Part shown: in pieces, positions 19,510-28,247 of the stretch
How positions within the stretch are numbered: position 1 is the first letter of the stretch
Layout of the letters: each line of letters starts with the position of its first letter
Source: Polyangiaceae bacterium
Lineage (GTDB): Bacteria > Myxococcota_A > Polyangia > Polyangiales > Polyangiaceae
Assembly (NCBI GenBank): GCA_015075635.1
Contig: JABTUA010000002.1
Span: forward strand, 2,484,708 to 2,548,707
Direction of reading: 5' to 3'
Length of the DNA stretch: 64,000 bases
Made by a program: the position numbers and the translations under genes
The notes under the pieces: generated by a model
What the model was told of the DNA's origin: nothing
What the model saw: only the letters and a program-made list of their open reading frames with translations
Database searches by the model: none

Positions 19510-20520
19510 CTAGACGCGCTCCGTGCGCCCGTCGGCGTGTCGGGCGAAGCGACCCTCGCGGCCGTGGACCGGGTCGTCTTTCGGCCAGGGCCAGCCGCCG
19601 AACCGCGTGCGCTGGTAGTCGGCGATGGCCTGCTGGATTTCGGCCCGGGAATTCATCACGAAGGGCCCGTGCTGCACCACCGGCTCGCCGATGGGCCGTC
19701 CCTGGAGCATCAGGATTTCGGTGGCGTCGCTGGCCACGAGCTCGAGCGTCGAGTCGCTCCGGACCACGGCGGCGGCGTGTCGCTCGAGCGCGTCCGCACC
19801 GATGCGCAGGTCCTTGCCGACGAAGAAGTAGAGCGTGCGCAGCGTGTCCTGACCCGCAGCCGGTGGGAGCGAGAAACGCGCCCCGGCCTGCATGCGAATC
19901 GTCCAGATGGCGACGTCGGAGTCGGCTCGAGACGCCCAGGAGTGCGGCGGCGGCGGCGGTGCGCGGCGCCCGTCGAGGGAGCCCGCCACCACGCTGACCT
20001 CGGTCTGCTTACCCGCAGCGTCCGTGAGCGTGTTGACCGGGATGTCCCGGCTCCAGAGCATCGAGAAGTGCGGCTCGACCATCTTGTCGGCTCGCGGCAG
20101 GTTGAGCCAGATCTGGAACAGCTCGACGGGGTTCGGCGCGTCGGGGTTCAGGAGCGGGAACATCTCCGAGTGCACGATGCCCCCACCGGCCGTGAGCCAC
20201 TGGACGTCACCGGAGCCGAAGCGCGCCGCGGCTCCCAGCGAGTCCGAGTGGTCGATGAGCCCGCGCCGCACGATGGTCACGGTCTCGAAGCCCCGGTGAG
20301 GGTGCTGCGGGAAGCCGGGCACGACCTCGCCGTGGTACATGCGGAAGCCGTCCCGGAGCTCGAAATCCTGGCCCAGGTTCCGGCCAGCCAGCGAGGCCTT
20401 GGGACCGAACTGCTCGTTCCCCGCCGGATACGCGTCGTCGTGGTGGACGCAGAACAGGAACGGATCCGCGGTGACCCAGGGAAAACCCAGGGGGAGGGTC
20501 TCGAGCACGTCTCTCGCCAT
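19510..20520 (-). CDS. Pirin-family cupin protein
   Basis: A 336-residue protein with a typical pirin N-terminal cupin: the metal-ligand motif HPHRGFETVTIV, then GGGIVHSEM, with the fourth ligand on the following strand (VELFQIWLNLP). The C-terminal cupin carries the usual YFFVGKDL region. Pirins are Fe(II)/quercetinase-like enzymes or redox sensors in the cytoplasm. The C-terminus has an extra Arg-rich tail after the usual RTRFGGWPWP end. Monocistronic. Confidence 0.93.
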   Translation of the reverse strand: MARDVLETLPLGFPWVTADPFLFCVHHDDAYPAGNEQFGPKASLAGRNLGQDFELRDGFRMYHGEVVPGFPQHPHRGFETVTIVRRGLIDHSDSLGAAARFGSGDVQWLTAGGGIVHSEMFPLLNPDAPNPVELFQIWLNLPRADKMVEPHFSMLWSRDIPVNTLTDAAGKQTEVSVVAGSLDGRRAPPPPPHSWASRADSDVAIWTIRMQAGARFSLPPAAGQDTLRTLYFFVGKDLRIGADALERHAAAVVRSDSTLELVASDATEILMLQGRPIGEPVVQHGPFVMNSRAEIQQAIADYQRTRFGGWPWPKDDPVHGREGRFARHADGRTERV

Positions 20521-20535
20521 GCGGCGAAACTTAGT

Positions 20536-21300
20536 TCAGTGCAGCGTGAAGGCCACCCCGATGCTGGGGTAGAGGTAGCTCACCTTGTCGGTGATCCCGC
20601 TCTCCTCGGCGCTCATCGACGAGTAGATCACGCGCCCGACGGGACCGACGCTCCACTCGTTGCCGATCCAGAAGTCGTAGCCGACTCCGGCGCCGAACAT
20701 GATACCGGAGGGGCTTTTCCCGCTGTTGCTGCCTTCGTCTGGGATGAAGTCCACGGACGAGAAGCCGAGCATACCCAAGATGTGCAGGCCCTTGTGCGGG
20801 TCCAGGTAGTAGTCGCCGAACAGAGCGACGCCCGAGAAGATCAGGGTGCCCTTCGCGTCATTGCTCTGACCGCCGAGCTCGACCTTGGGGTCTGAGGTCC
20901 AGCCCGTTATCAGCGCACCGCCGATGGCCAAACCCGGCGCCGGCGAGCCGCCGAACATGAGGTCGAGGCCGGTGTGAAGGCCGCTGTACTTGATGTCGGG
21001 GCCGGTGGCACCCCCACCCTCGAGGTTCTCCTTCATGATGATGGGCCCGAAGTTCAGTCCCATGCGGAAGTAGAAGCCGTCGTGCGTGTGAGCACCCCCG
21101 GCCTCTGGATCTGCCGGCGGTGGCGGTGGCGGTGCGGGTGCCGGTGCCGGTGCAGGCGCCGGCGCGGCGGCCGGCGGAGCCGGGGCCTCTGCGGCCGGGG
21201 GCGCCTCCGGCGGTGGGGGCGGCGCCTCCCCCTGAGCCAGGGCGAGCCCAGCAAACGACGACACAATGGCGATGATCGAGACGCTGACGCTGGTCTTCAT
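20536..21300 (-). CDS. Outer-membrane beta-barrel protein with Pro/Ala linker
   Basis: A 254-residue protein; ATG follows GAGGAG. A cleavable signal peptide (MKTSVSVSIIAIVSSFAGLALA) is followed by a ~45-residue Pro/Ala stretch (about residues 25-70) that may cross the peptidoglycan or bind other proteins, then ~180 residues of alternating amphipathic strands (FYFRMGLNFGPIIM, GLHTGLDLMFGG, MFGAGVGYDFWIG) ending in LYPSIGVAFTLH with a terminal aromatic-rich strand, typical of OmpA/OmpW-like barrels. No OmpA peptidoglycan domain. Ligand unknown. Confidence 0.82.
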   Translation of the reverse strand: MKTSVSVSIIAIVSSFAGLALAQGEAPPPPPEAPPAAEAPAPPAAAPAPAPAPAPAPPPPPPADPEAGGAHTHDGFYFRMGLNFGPIIMKENLEGGGATGPDIKYSGLHTGLDLMFGGSPAPGLAIGGALITGWTSDPKVELGGQSNDAKGTLIFSGVALFGDYYLDPHKGLHILGMLGFSSVDFIPDEGSNSGKSPSGIMFGAGVGYDFWIGNEWSVGPVGRVIYSSMSAEESGITDKVSYLYPSIGVAFTLH

Positions 21301-21475
21301 GGGCCCACCACTCCTCGCCCGACGAGGGCAGCTCCAACCTACACGGGGCAGACGAGCGTTCCAAATTCCAGATTGACAGTTCATACTGTTACGGTTATTA
21401 CTGGCGCAGTTGCTCGTGGCCGCCAACTGGCCCGAGCCCCGGCGGGGCGGGGGCCCCGAGAAGGAGACGTTTGTC

Positions 21476-22621
21476 ATGTCGACGACTGACACGGTCGTGC
21501 TGCGCCAGCGCGACCCGGAGAGATTCGCGGAGTTTGGCCGAGAGCTCGACCGCCTGAAGGCGCGGGTCGAAGCGGAGATGGGCGAGACCGATGTGAAGCG
21601 GCTCCGGCGCATGGACGCCGTGAGCCGCGCTTGCGAGGTGGTGGGCCGGGTGCTCATCCACGTGAGCTTCGAGCCCGTGAGCTTCGGCGCCGGAGTGATC
21701 GCGCTCTGGCTGCACAAGCAGCTCCAAGCGACCGAGATCGGGCACACCGCCCTGCACGGTGCCTACGACAAGCTGCCGGTGCCCGCACGCTTTCGCTCGG
21801 AGAGCTTCCGCTGGCAGACGCCCATCGACGAAGAGTCCTGGCGGCTCGGGCACAACGGCCGGCATCACGGCAACACCAACGTCGCCGGGCGCGACCCGGA
21901 CATTCACTTCGGGCCGATCCGACTGACCGAGCAGACGCCCTGGGCTCGGCGCAATCGCTGGCAGTTGCCGTTCGCGCTCCTGGTGCTGTTCCCGAACTTC
22001 GGCTTCCTGATGAACCTGCACTTCACCGGGCTGAACGATCTCTACTTCGACAACGGCCTGGAGAGGCGCCTCGACTTCTTGCCCGACCGCTCGCCAGAGA
22101 GCCGGCGGCTGGCGTGGCGGCGCGCGCTGCGCAAGTACGTGCCCTACTACGCCAAGGAGTACCTGCTGTTTCCCGCGCTGGCGGGTCCCTTCTTCTGGAA
22201 GGTGATGCTGGGCAACTGGCTGGCCGAGACGCTGCGCGACGTGTACTCCGCCGCCACCATCTTCTGCGGCCACGTCGGCAGCGAGACCCAGAGCTACCCC
22301 GCCGGCACCAAGGCCCGCGGCAAGGGCGAGTGGTACGCGATGCAGGTCGAGGCCAGCAACAACTTCGAGGTGAGCTGGCCGGTGAGCGTGCTCTGCGGCG
22401 GCCTCGACCGGCAGATCGAGCACCACCTGTTCCCGAAGCTGCCACCCGAGCGCCTGCGCCAGATCGCGCCCGAGGTCCGCGCGCTCTGCGCGGCGCACGG
22501 AGTGACCTACCGTACCGACAGCTGGGGCCGCACCCTGGGCAAGGCTGTCGCCTGGATCCGTGACCTGAGCCGAGACCGCGGCACGCTGGGCGCGACCCGC
22601 GCCGTACTGGGAGCGATGTGA
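21476..22621 (+). CDS. Membrane fatty-acid desaturase
   Basis: A 381-residue membrane di-iron desaturase; start at the ATG after GAAGGAG. Three histidine boxes are in order: GHTALHG (H-x3-H), HNGRHHGNTN (H-x2-HH) and QIEHHLFPKLPP (Q-x2-HH). The family introduces cis double bonds into acyl-lipids using ferredoxin or a flavodoxin-like donor; no electron-transfer partner is encoded beside it. Its stop overlaps the ATG of the MerR regulator (TGATG), so the two are translated together and the regulator probably controls this gene. Confidence 0.93.
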   Translation: MSTTDTVVLRQRDPERFAEFGRELDRLKARVEAEMGETDVKRLRRMDAVSRACEVVGRVLIHVSFEPVSFGAGVIALWLHKQLQATEIGHTALHGAYDKLPVPARFRSESFRWQTPIDEESWRLGHNGRHHGNTNVAGRDPDIHFGPIRLTEQTPWARRNRWQLPFALLVLFPNFGFLMNLHFTGLNDLYFDNGLERRLDFLPDRSPESRRLAWRRALRKYVPYYAKEYLLFPALAGPFFWKVMLGNWLAETLRDVYSAATIFCGHVGSETQSYPAGTKARGKGEWYAMQVEASNNFEVSWPVSVLCGGLDRQIEHHLFPKLPPERLRQIAPEVRALCAAHGVTYRTDSWGRTLGKAVAWIRDLSRDRGTLGATRAVLGAM

Positions 22622-23418
22622 TGGAAGTAGCGCTACCCCTCCCCGAGGCAAGAGGAGTATTGGACGAAGACGTGCCCGAGGCCGGTCAGTACACCATCGA
22701 CGAGCTCGCCGCAGAGTCCGAGGTCCCGAGCCGGACCATCCGCTTCTACCAGTCGAAGGGGGTGCTGCCGGCGCCGGAGAAGCATGGTCGTGTCGCGTAC
22801 TACCGCGCCGAGCACGTCGAACGCCTGAAGCTCATCGCCAAGCTGCAGGACCGCGGCCTGCGCATCGACGCCATCCGCGCGCTGCTCACGCGGGTCGACC
22901 GCGGCGAGGTGGACGTCGGCGAGTGGCTGGGACTCGAAGCCCAGCTCACCGCCTCCTGGGCCAATGATCAGCCCCGCACCATGACCGAGAAGGAGCTCGG
23001 GGAGCTCGCCGGCAAGCCCCGAGCGGGTCTCCTCGCCGATCTCCTGCGCCTGCGCGTAGTGCAGCGGCAGGGAGACGTGTACCTGGTGCGGAGCCCGGGA
23101 CTGCTCTCCATCGCGCTCCGTCTGGAGCAGAACGGGGTGGACCTCGAGGCCGCGCTCGCGGGCGAGGCCATCCTGCGCAAGCACCTGGGTCGTGTCGCCA
23201 AGGAGCTCGCGGCGCTGTTCTTCAAGCAGGCGGAGCGGGGCCACGTCGAGCCGCCGCCCGACGGCGACTGGCCTCGCCTGCTCGAGGAGCTGCGTCCGAC
23301 CGGCATCGAGGCCGTACGCATCGTGTTCGGTCAGGAGATGGAGCGCGTCCTGCGCGACGCCATCGAGAACGGCAAGCTGGCCAAGCTGCCGGCGCGTCGC
23401 AGACGCCGCGGGCGTTAG
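22621..23418 (+). CDS. MerR-family transcriptional regulator
   Basis: A 265-residue protein. The MerR winged helix is at ~residues 22-95 (YTIDELAAESEVPSRTIRFYQSKGVLP, then GRVAYYRAEHVERL). The rest (~100-265) is a helical effector region with two similar segments around ELGELAGK and LGRVAKELAAL; no Cys pattern for metals. Longer than metal-type MerR proteins, more like regulators that sense lipids or stress. Overlap with the desaturase gene suggests regulation of membrane fluidity. Confidence 0.92.
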   Translation: MEVALPLPEARGVLDEDVPEAGQYTIDELAAESEVPSRTIRFYQSKGVLPAPEKHGRVAYYRAEHVERLKLIAKLQDRGLRIDAIRALLTRVDRGEVDVGEWLGLEAQLTASWANDQPRTMTEKELGELAGKPRAGLLADLLRLRVVQRQGDVYLVRSPGLLSIALRLEQNGVDLEAALAGEAILRKHLGRVAKELAALFFKQAERGHVEPPPDGDWPRLLEELRPTGIEAVRIVFGQEMERVLRDAIENGKLAKLPARRRRRGR

Positions 23419-24269
23419 CCCCTGACGAAGCTCCAGCCGAAGCGACCCTTGATGCACAGGTGGCCGTCGGTCACCTCGGAGTCGTGGGGCGAGGTCGCCT
23501 TGACGATCTGGCCAGCTTGCGCGTGCAGCGTGATCACGCAGCCCACGCCGCAATACGGGCACACGGTGTCGGTCTTGGTCTGCGCACTCTCGTCCCAGGT
23601 GCCGGAGGCGCGCATGTCGTGCTCGGACTTGAACATCAGCGCGCCGGTGGGGCACACGCCGATGCAGTTGCCGCAGAACACGCAGGCGGAGTCCGGTAGC
23701 GGCACGTCCAGCTCGGTGGCGATGCGCGCGCCGAAGCCTCGGTCGGCCACCGCGATGGCGAAGGTGTTCTGCGCGTCCGCGCCGCACGCCTCCACGCACT
23801 TGTAGCAGAGCAAGCACTTGGCGTAGTCGCGCACGAAGAGCTCGTTGTCCACCTTGACCGGCTGCTCGAGGGTCCTCCGCTCGCTGCCGAAGCGGGCCGG
23901 ATCGGCGCCGTAGCGTTCAGCGTAGCGCTGCGCCTCCGGCGCCGTGGAGAGGTCCACGCTCGAGCCGAGCAGCTCCATCACCAGCTTGCGCGACAGGCGC
24001 ACGCGCTCGCTGTCCGTCTTGACGACCATGCCGGCCTCCGCCTTGCGCGAGCAGGCCGGCACCAGCGTGCGCGCCCCTTCCAGCTCGACCACGCAGATGC
24101 GGCAGACGTTGACCGGGGTCAGGTTCGGCGCGTGGCACAGCGTCGGCACGTCGATGCCGAGCTTGCGACACGCATCGAGCAGGGTGGCTCCCTCGCGCAC
24201 GCTGACCGGGGTGCCGTCCACGCTGAGCTCGACCTGGCGCTCCGGCAAGAGGGGCAGGCGCACGGTCAC
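23415..24269 (-). CDS. Formate dehydrogenase alpha chain, N-terminal Fe-S part only
   Basis: A 284-residue protein equal to the N-terminal third of NAD-linked formate dehydrogenase alpha (FdsA/NuoG-like). It has a [2Fe-2S] domain (CHAPNLTPVNVCRICVVE), a His-Cys-type region, two [4Fe-4S] ferredoxin motifs (CLLCYKCVEAC, CVFCGNCIGVCPTG), then the Mo-domain cluster CPYCGVGC...LCIKGRFGW. It stops after RFGWSFVRG, exactly where the standard enzyme continues with RLTTPL. The rest of the chain is encoded by a separate gene at 26265-28154, upstream in the operon. It overlaps the NuoF-like gene by 4 bases. Confidence 0.9.
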   Translation of the reverse strand: MTVRLPLLPERQVELSVDGTPVSVREGATLLDACRKLGIDVPTLCHAPNLTPVNVCRICVVELEGARTLVPACSRKAEAGMVVKTDSERVRLSRKLVMELLGSSVDLSTAPEAQRYAERYGADPARFGSERRTLEQPVKVDNELFVRDYAKCLLCYKCVEACGADAQNTFAIAVADRGFGARIATELDVPLPDSACVFCGNCIGVCPTGALMFKSEHDMRASGTWDESAQTKTDTVCPYCGVGCVITLHAQAGQIVKATSPHDSEVTDGHLCIKGRFGWSFVRG

Positions 24270-26050
24270 GGGCGCCCTCCGCGAAGGGCGCCCAGGCGCT
24301 GGACGGCGGACTCGATGGCGCTCGACGCCGTCTGCCCGAGGCCGCAGATGGAGGCGTCGCGCATCGCCTGGCCGAGCTCACCGAGCAGCGCGAGCTCGGC
24401 GTCGAGGCCGCCTTGGGGCTGCTTCTTCACCAGGCGCGTGACCAGCTCTTCTTGTCGCACCGTGCCGACCCGACACGGCACGCACTGCCCGCAGGACTCC
24501 TCGCGGAAGAACGCCGCGATGCGCAGGAGCAGCGGTCCGAGGTCGACGCTGTCGTCGAGCACGAGCACGACGCCCGAGCCCAGCGTGACCCCGGCCCTGC
24601 GAGTGTCCTCGAAGGTCAGCGGCAGCTCCAATGACTCCTTGCCGACGAAGCTGCCCGCCGCGCCGCCGAGCAGGATACCGCCAAGAGCCTTGCCGGCGGC
24701 CACGCCACCCGCGCGCTCGAGCAGCGCCGAGAGCGTGACGCCGAACGGCAGCTCGTACAGACCGGGCTTCTCGACGCGCCCCGACACGCAGAACAAGCGC
24801 GTGCCCGGCGAGCCCGCCGTGCCCGCGCTGCGATAGGCAGCCGCGCCGTGCTCGACGATGAACGGCACGTTGACCAGCGTCTCGACGTTGTTCACCACCG
24901 TCGGCTTGCCGAACAGGCCGACCTCGACGGGGAACGGCGGCTTGCTGCGGGGCTCGCCGCGGAAGCCCTCCAGCGAGTTGAACAGGGCCGTCTCCTCGCC
25001 GCAGATGTAGGCGCCTGCGCCGCGGCGGATCTCCAGCTCGAAGCGCACGCCCCGGCCCAACACGTCGTCGCCGAGCAGCCCGCGCGCGCGGCTCAGATCG
25101 ATGGCGCGCTGCAAGCGCTCGGCAGCGAGCGGATACTCCGCCCGCACGTACAGGTAGCCGCGCTCCGCGCCGACGGTCACGCCCGCGATGGTCATGGCCT
25201 CGACCAGCGCGAAGGGATCCTGCTCCATGAGCACGCGATCCTTGAAGGTGCCGGGCTCGGACTCATCGGCGTTGCAGACGACGTAGTGCGGCCGTGCCGG
25301 CGCGTGCGCCACCGCATCCCACTTCTTGCCGGTGGGGAAGGCCGCGCCGCCCCGCCCGACGAGTCCCGACTCGGTTAGCGCGCGAATCACCTCGAGGGGG
25401 CCCATCTCCAGGGCCAGGCGCAGCGCGCGGTAGCCCCCGCGCGCGCGGTAGTCGTCCAGGCTCGACGGATCGACGACGCCAACGCGCGCGAGCAGGCGCA
25501 GGCCCGGCTCGCCCGCTTGGGGCAGGGCAGCGTGCGAGTCGTGGCCCGGCTCGCCGCGCGCCAGGAGATCGCTCGCCCGCGCCAGCGTGAGCTGGCCGAG
25601 GCCTCGCTCTACGGGGCGCTCGCCGGCGCGGGTGTAGAGCGCCGCGGGCGCTTGCTCGCACAAGCCCAGGCACGGGCTCCGGTGGACGCGCTGCTCGCCC
25701 GCGAGACCCGCGACGATCGCGTCTGCCCCCGCCATCTTGCACGCGATGTCGTCGCACACGTGCAGCGCCACGGGGGGGCGCTCGGCAAGGGCGAAGAGCG
25801 CGTAGAAGCTGGCCACGCCGAAGCCCTCCGCCGGCGGCACCGCGAGTCGCCGGCAGATGTAGCCGAGGGCGCCGGGCGACACCCAGCCGACTCGCCCTTG
25901 CGCCGCGTGCAGCGCCGGCAAGAGCAGGTGGCGCCGAGAGCGCGCGACGGCGAGCGGGGTCGTGGCCTCCGGCTCGGTCGCGCCGAGCACCGCGTCCACG
26001 GCCGCACGCTCTTCGTCGCTCGGTGGGGCTTCCAGGGCGCGCAGATCCAC
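24266..26050 (-). CDS. Formate dehydrogenase beta chain (NuoE-NuoF fusion, diaphorase)
   Basis: A 594-residue fusion. Residues ~1-165 are NuoE-like with [2Fe-2S] Cys (CDDIACK, CLGLC). Residues ~190-590 are NuoF-like with the NADH site (GLVGRGGAAFPTGKKWD), the FMN site (NADESEPGTFKDR, AYICGEETAL) and the [4Fe-4S] motif CGQCVPCRVG..ICGLG. It transfers electrons from formate to NAD+. FdsG-FdsB in proteobacteria are normally separate proteins; the fusion also occurs in HoxF-type diaphorases. A 214-base gap with a dispersed repeat precedes it. Confidence 0.93.
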   Translation of the reverse strand: MDLRALEAPPSDEERAAVDAVLGATEPEATTPLAVARSRRHLLLPALHAAQGRVGWVSPGALGYICRRLAVPPAEGFGVASFYALFALAERPPVALHVCDDIACKMAGADAIVAGLAGEQRVHRSPCLGLCEQAPAALYTRAGERPVERGLGQLTLARASDLLARGEPGHDSHAALPQAGEPGLRLLARVGVVDPSSLDDYRARGGYRALRLALEMGPLEVIRALTESGLVGRGGAAFPTGKKWDAVAHAPARPHYVVCNADESEPGTFKDRVLMEQDPFALVEAMTIAGVTVGAERGYLYVRAEYPLAAERLQRAIDLSRARGLLGDDVLGRGVRFELEIRRGAGAYICGEETALFNSLEGFRGEPRSKPPFPVEVGLFGKPTVVNNVETLVNVPFIVEHGAAAYRSAGTAGSPGTRLFCVSGRVEKPGLYELPFGVTLSALLERAGGVAAGKALGGILLGGAAGSFVGKESLELPLTFEDTRRAGVTLGSGVVLVLDDSVDLGPLLLRIAAFFREESCGQCVPCRVGTVRQEELVTRLVKKQPQGGLDAELALLGELGQAMRDASICGLGQTASSAIESAVQRLGALRGGRP

Positions 26051-26220
26051 GGCGAAGACGATACTCTAGACACGCGTCGAGCGCTCCGGAAACGCCGCCA
26101 GAGCCGGGCTTCCTGGTGGTCGCCTGCAGAGAGTGACCGGCGGGAGACGCGCGGCCCGCCCGTGCCCGCGAGGAGGCATCCGCCGGCCTCGCCGCTCATT
26201 CTCGTGGGTTCTCGCTACTC

Positions 26221-26252
26221 TTGCTGATCGAGATCTGATCGAGCCAAGACCG
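26221..26252 (+). repeat. Dispersed GATC-rich repeat, copy 3
   Basis: GCTGATCGAGATCTGATCGA followed by GCCAAGACCG. It shares at least 25 positions with copy 1 (17048-17078, inverted) and the core with copy 2 (19402). It lies between the two formate-dehydrogenase genes. Confidence 0.55.
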
Positions 26253-26264
26253 TCCGGGTCGATC

Positions 26265-28154
26265 TTAGATTCGCTCTATCCGCACCGCCGCGGCCTTGAA
26301 CTCCGCGGTGCCGCTCTTGGGATCGGTGGCGTCGATGGTCAGGAGGTTGGTGTCCACCTGGTCGGGGAAGTGGAAGGTCATGAAGACCAGCCCGGGCTGG
26401 AGCCCGGCGTCGAGGCGCACCGGCGCCACCACCGCGCCGCGCCGCGAGCGCACGCGCACCTCGTCACCGGCAGCGACGCCGAGGCGCCGCGCGTCGTCGG
26501 GGTGCAGGTCGATGGTCTCCCCCATGCGGAGCGGCGAGGCCATGGCGCCGCTCTGCACGCCGGTGTTGTAGGAGTCGAGCCGGCGTCCGGTGGTGAGGCG
26601 GAGCGGATACTCGTCGTCGAGGGCGTCCACCGGCGGCACCTGCTCCACAACCGAGAACGGCGCCAGCGGGCCTCGCACGGGCTCCTCCCAGAGCCGGCCG
26701 TGGAGGAACGGCTCGCCCGGGTGCTGCTCGTCCCAGCACGGCCACTGGATCCCGCCGAGCTCTTCGAGACGCGCGTAGCTCATGCCGGCGTGCATCGGGC
26801 TCACCTGGCGTACTTCGTTCCAGATCTCCTCCGGCGTGGGGCTGCCGAGGTCCCGGCCCAGGCGCCGGGACAGCTCGCACAGGATCTCGATGTCGTCGCG
26901 CGCGCCGTCGGGAGGCGGCACGGCGCGCCGCACACGCTGCACGCGACGCTCGCTGTTGGTCACGGTGCCGTCGGACTCGCACCAAGCGGCGGATGCCGGC
27001 AAGACCACGTCGGCGAGCTCGGCGGTCTTGGTCAGGAAGATGTCCTGCGCCACGATGAGCTCGAGCCCCGTGAGCAGCTTCATCGCGCGGTGCGAGTCGG
27101 CCTCGGACTGCGCCGGGTTCTCGCCGAGCACGTACAGGGCCGTGAGCTCCTTCCGCTCCATGGCCTCGAACATTTCGGTCAGGTGCCAGCCCTTCTTGGG
27201 CGGGATCTTCGCGCCCCAAACCGCCTCGAACTTGGCGCGGACCGCGTCGTCTTCGACGTCCTGGAAGCCCGCCAGCTTGTGCGGCAGGGCGCCCATGTCG
27301 CCGCCGCCCTGCACGTTGTTCTGCCCGCGCAGCGGGTTCAGCCCGGAGCCGGCGCGGCCGACGTGCCCGGTGAGCAGGCCGAGGTTGATCAGCGCGAGCA
27401 CGTTGTCCACGGCGTTGTGGTGCTCGGTGATGCCGAGCGTCCAGCAGATCTGGGCCTTGTCCGCCCGCGCGTAGTCGCGAGCCATTCGCACGATCAGCTC
27501 CGCCGGCACCCCCGTCTCGCGCTCCGCGCGCTCCAGGGTCCAGCCCTGGACCGAGGCGCGGTACTCGTCGAAGTGTTGCGTCGCCCGCGCGACGAAGGCG
27601 CGGTTCTCGAGACCCTCCTCCAGGATCACGCGGGCCACTGCGTTCGAAAGCGCGATGTCGGTGCCGACGCGGAGCGGCAGATGGCCGTCGGCCCACTGAG
27701 CCGAGGCAGTGCGGCGCGGGTCGATCACGTAGAGCTTCGCCCCGCGGCGCACCGCGCGCAGCACGTGGTGGAAGAAGATGGGGTGCGTCTCTCTTGCGTT
27801 GGAGCCCCAGAGCAGGATGACGTCCGCCTCCTCCACCTCGCGGTAGGAGCTCGTCCCGCCACCCGCTCCGAAGACCGTCGCCAGACCGACGACGCTAGGG
27901 GCGTGTCACGTTCGATTGCAGCTGTCGATGTTGTTGCTGCCGATGGCGAGGCGCGCGAGCTTCTGCGCGACGAAGTTCACCTCGTTGGTCGCCTTCGAGC
28001 AGCTGAACATGCCGAAGGTCCGGGGCCCGTGGCGATCCACTGCCGCGCGGATCCCCACGGCGGCGCGGTCGAGCGCCTCGTCCCACGTCGCCGCGCGGAG
28101 CTTCCCCGCGTCCTTCACCAGCGGCCGAGTCAGTCGGGGCAAGCCGTGCTTCAA
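26265..28154 (-). CDS. Formate dehydrogenase catalytic (Mo/W-bisMGD) chain, selenocysteine-containing, C-terminal part
   Basis: 629 residues if the in-frame UGA at 27906-27908 is read as selenocysteine. Residues 1-82 end NNIDSCNRT, then U83, then HAPSVVGLATVFGAGGGTSSY, exactly the FdhF/FdsA active-site context. After that come VILLWGSNARETHP, NPLRGQNNVQGGGDMG and a C-terminal cofactor-binding domain (RLTTGRRLDSYNTG, HFPDQVDTN). It starts with TTG after GAGAGGTG and begins at MKHGLPRLTRPL, i.e. it lacks the Fe-S N-terminal part, which is encoded separately at 23415-24269. Oxidises formate to CO2. Split and reordered relative to known operons. Confidence 0.85.
27876..27894 (-). promoter_or_regulatory. 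Candidate SECIS hairpin for selenocysteine insertion
   Basis: On the coding strand, 11 bases after the UGA, CGTCG pairs with CGACG around a 9-base loop TCGGTCTGG. The GGTCT in the loop is the same as in the E. coli formate-dehydrogenase SECIS, which SelB recognises. The selenocysteine genes (selA, selB, selC) are not in the window. Confidence 0.65.
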
Positions 28155-28247
28155 AGTTCACCTCTCGCTGAAAATCATAGGGGCCGAGCTGCCCGCTCGG
28201 CAACCCTCGGGCTTGCCCGCGAGGATGCCTCGGCGGAAGATCCCCGC

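Noticed and set aside
26133..28247. Long plus-strand frame running into the fibro-slime gene
   Set aside because: It lies antisense to the formate-dehydrogenase gene and has shadow composition; the real gene starts at 28248 with a signal peptide.
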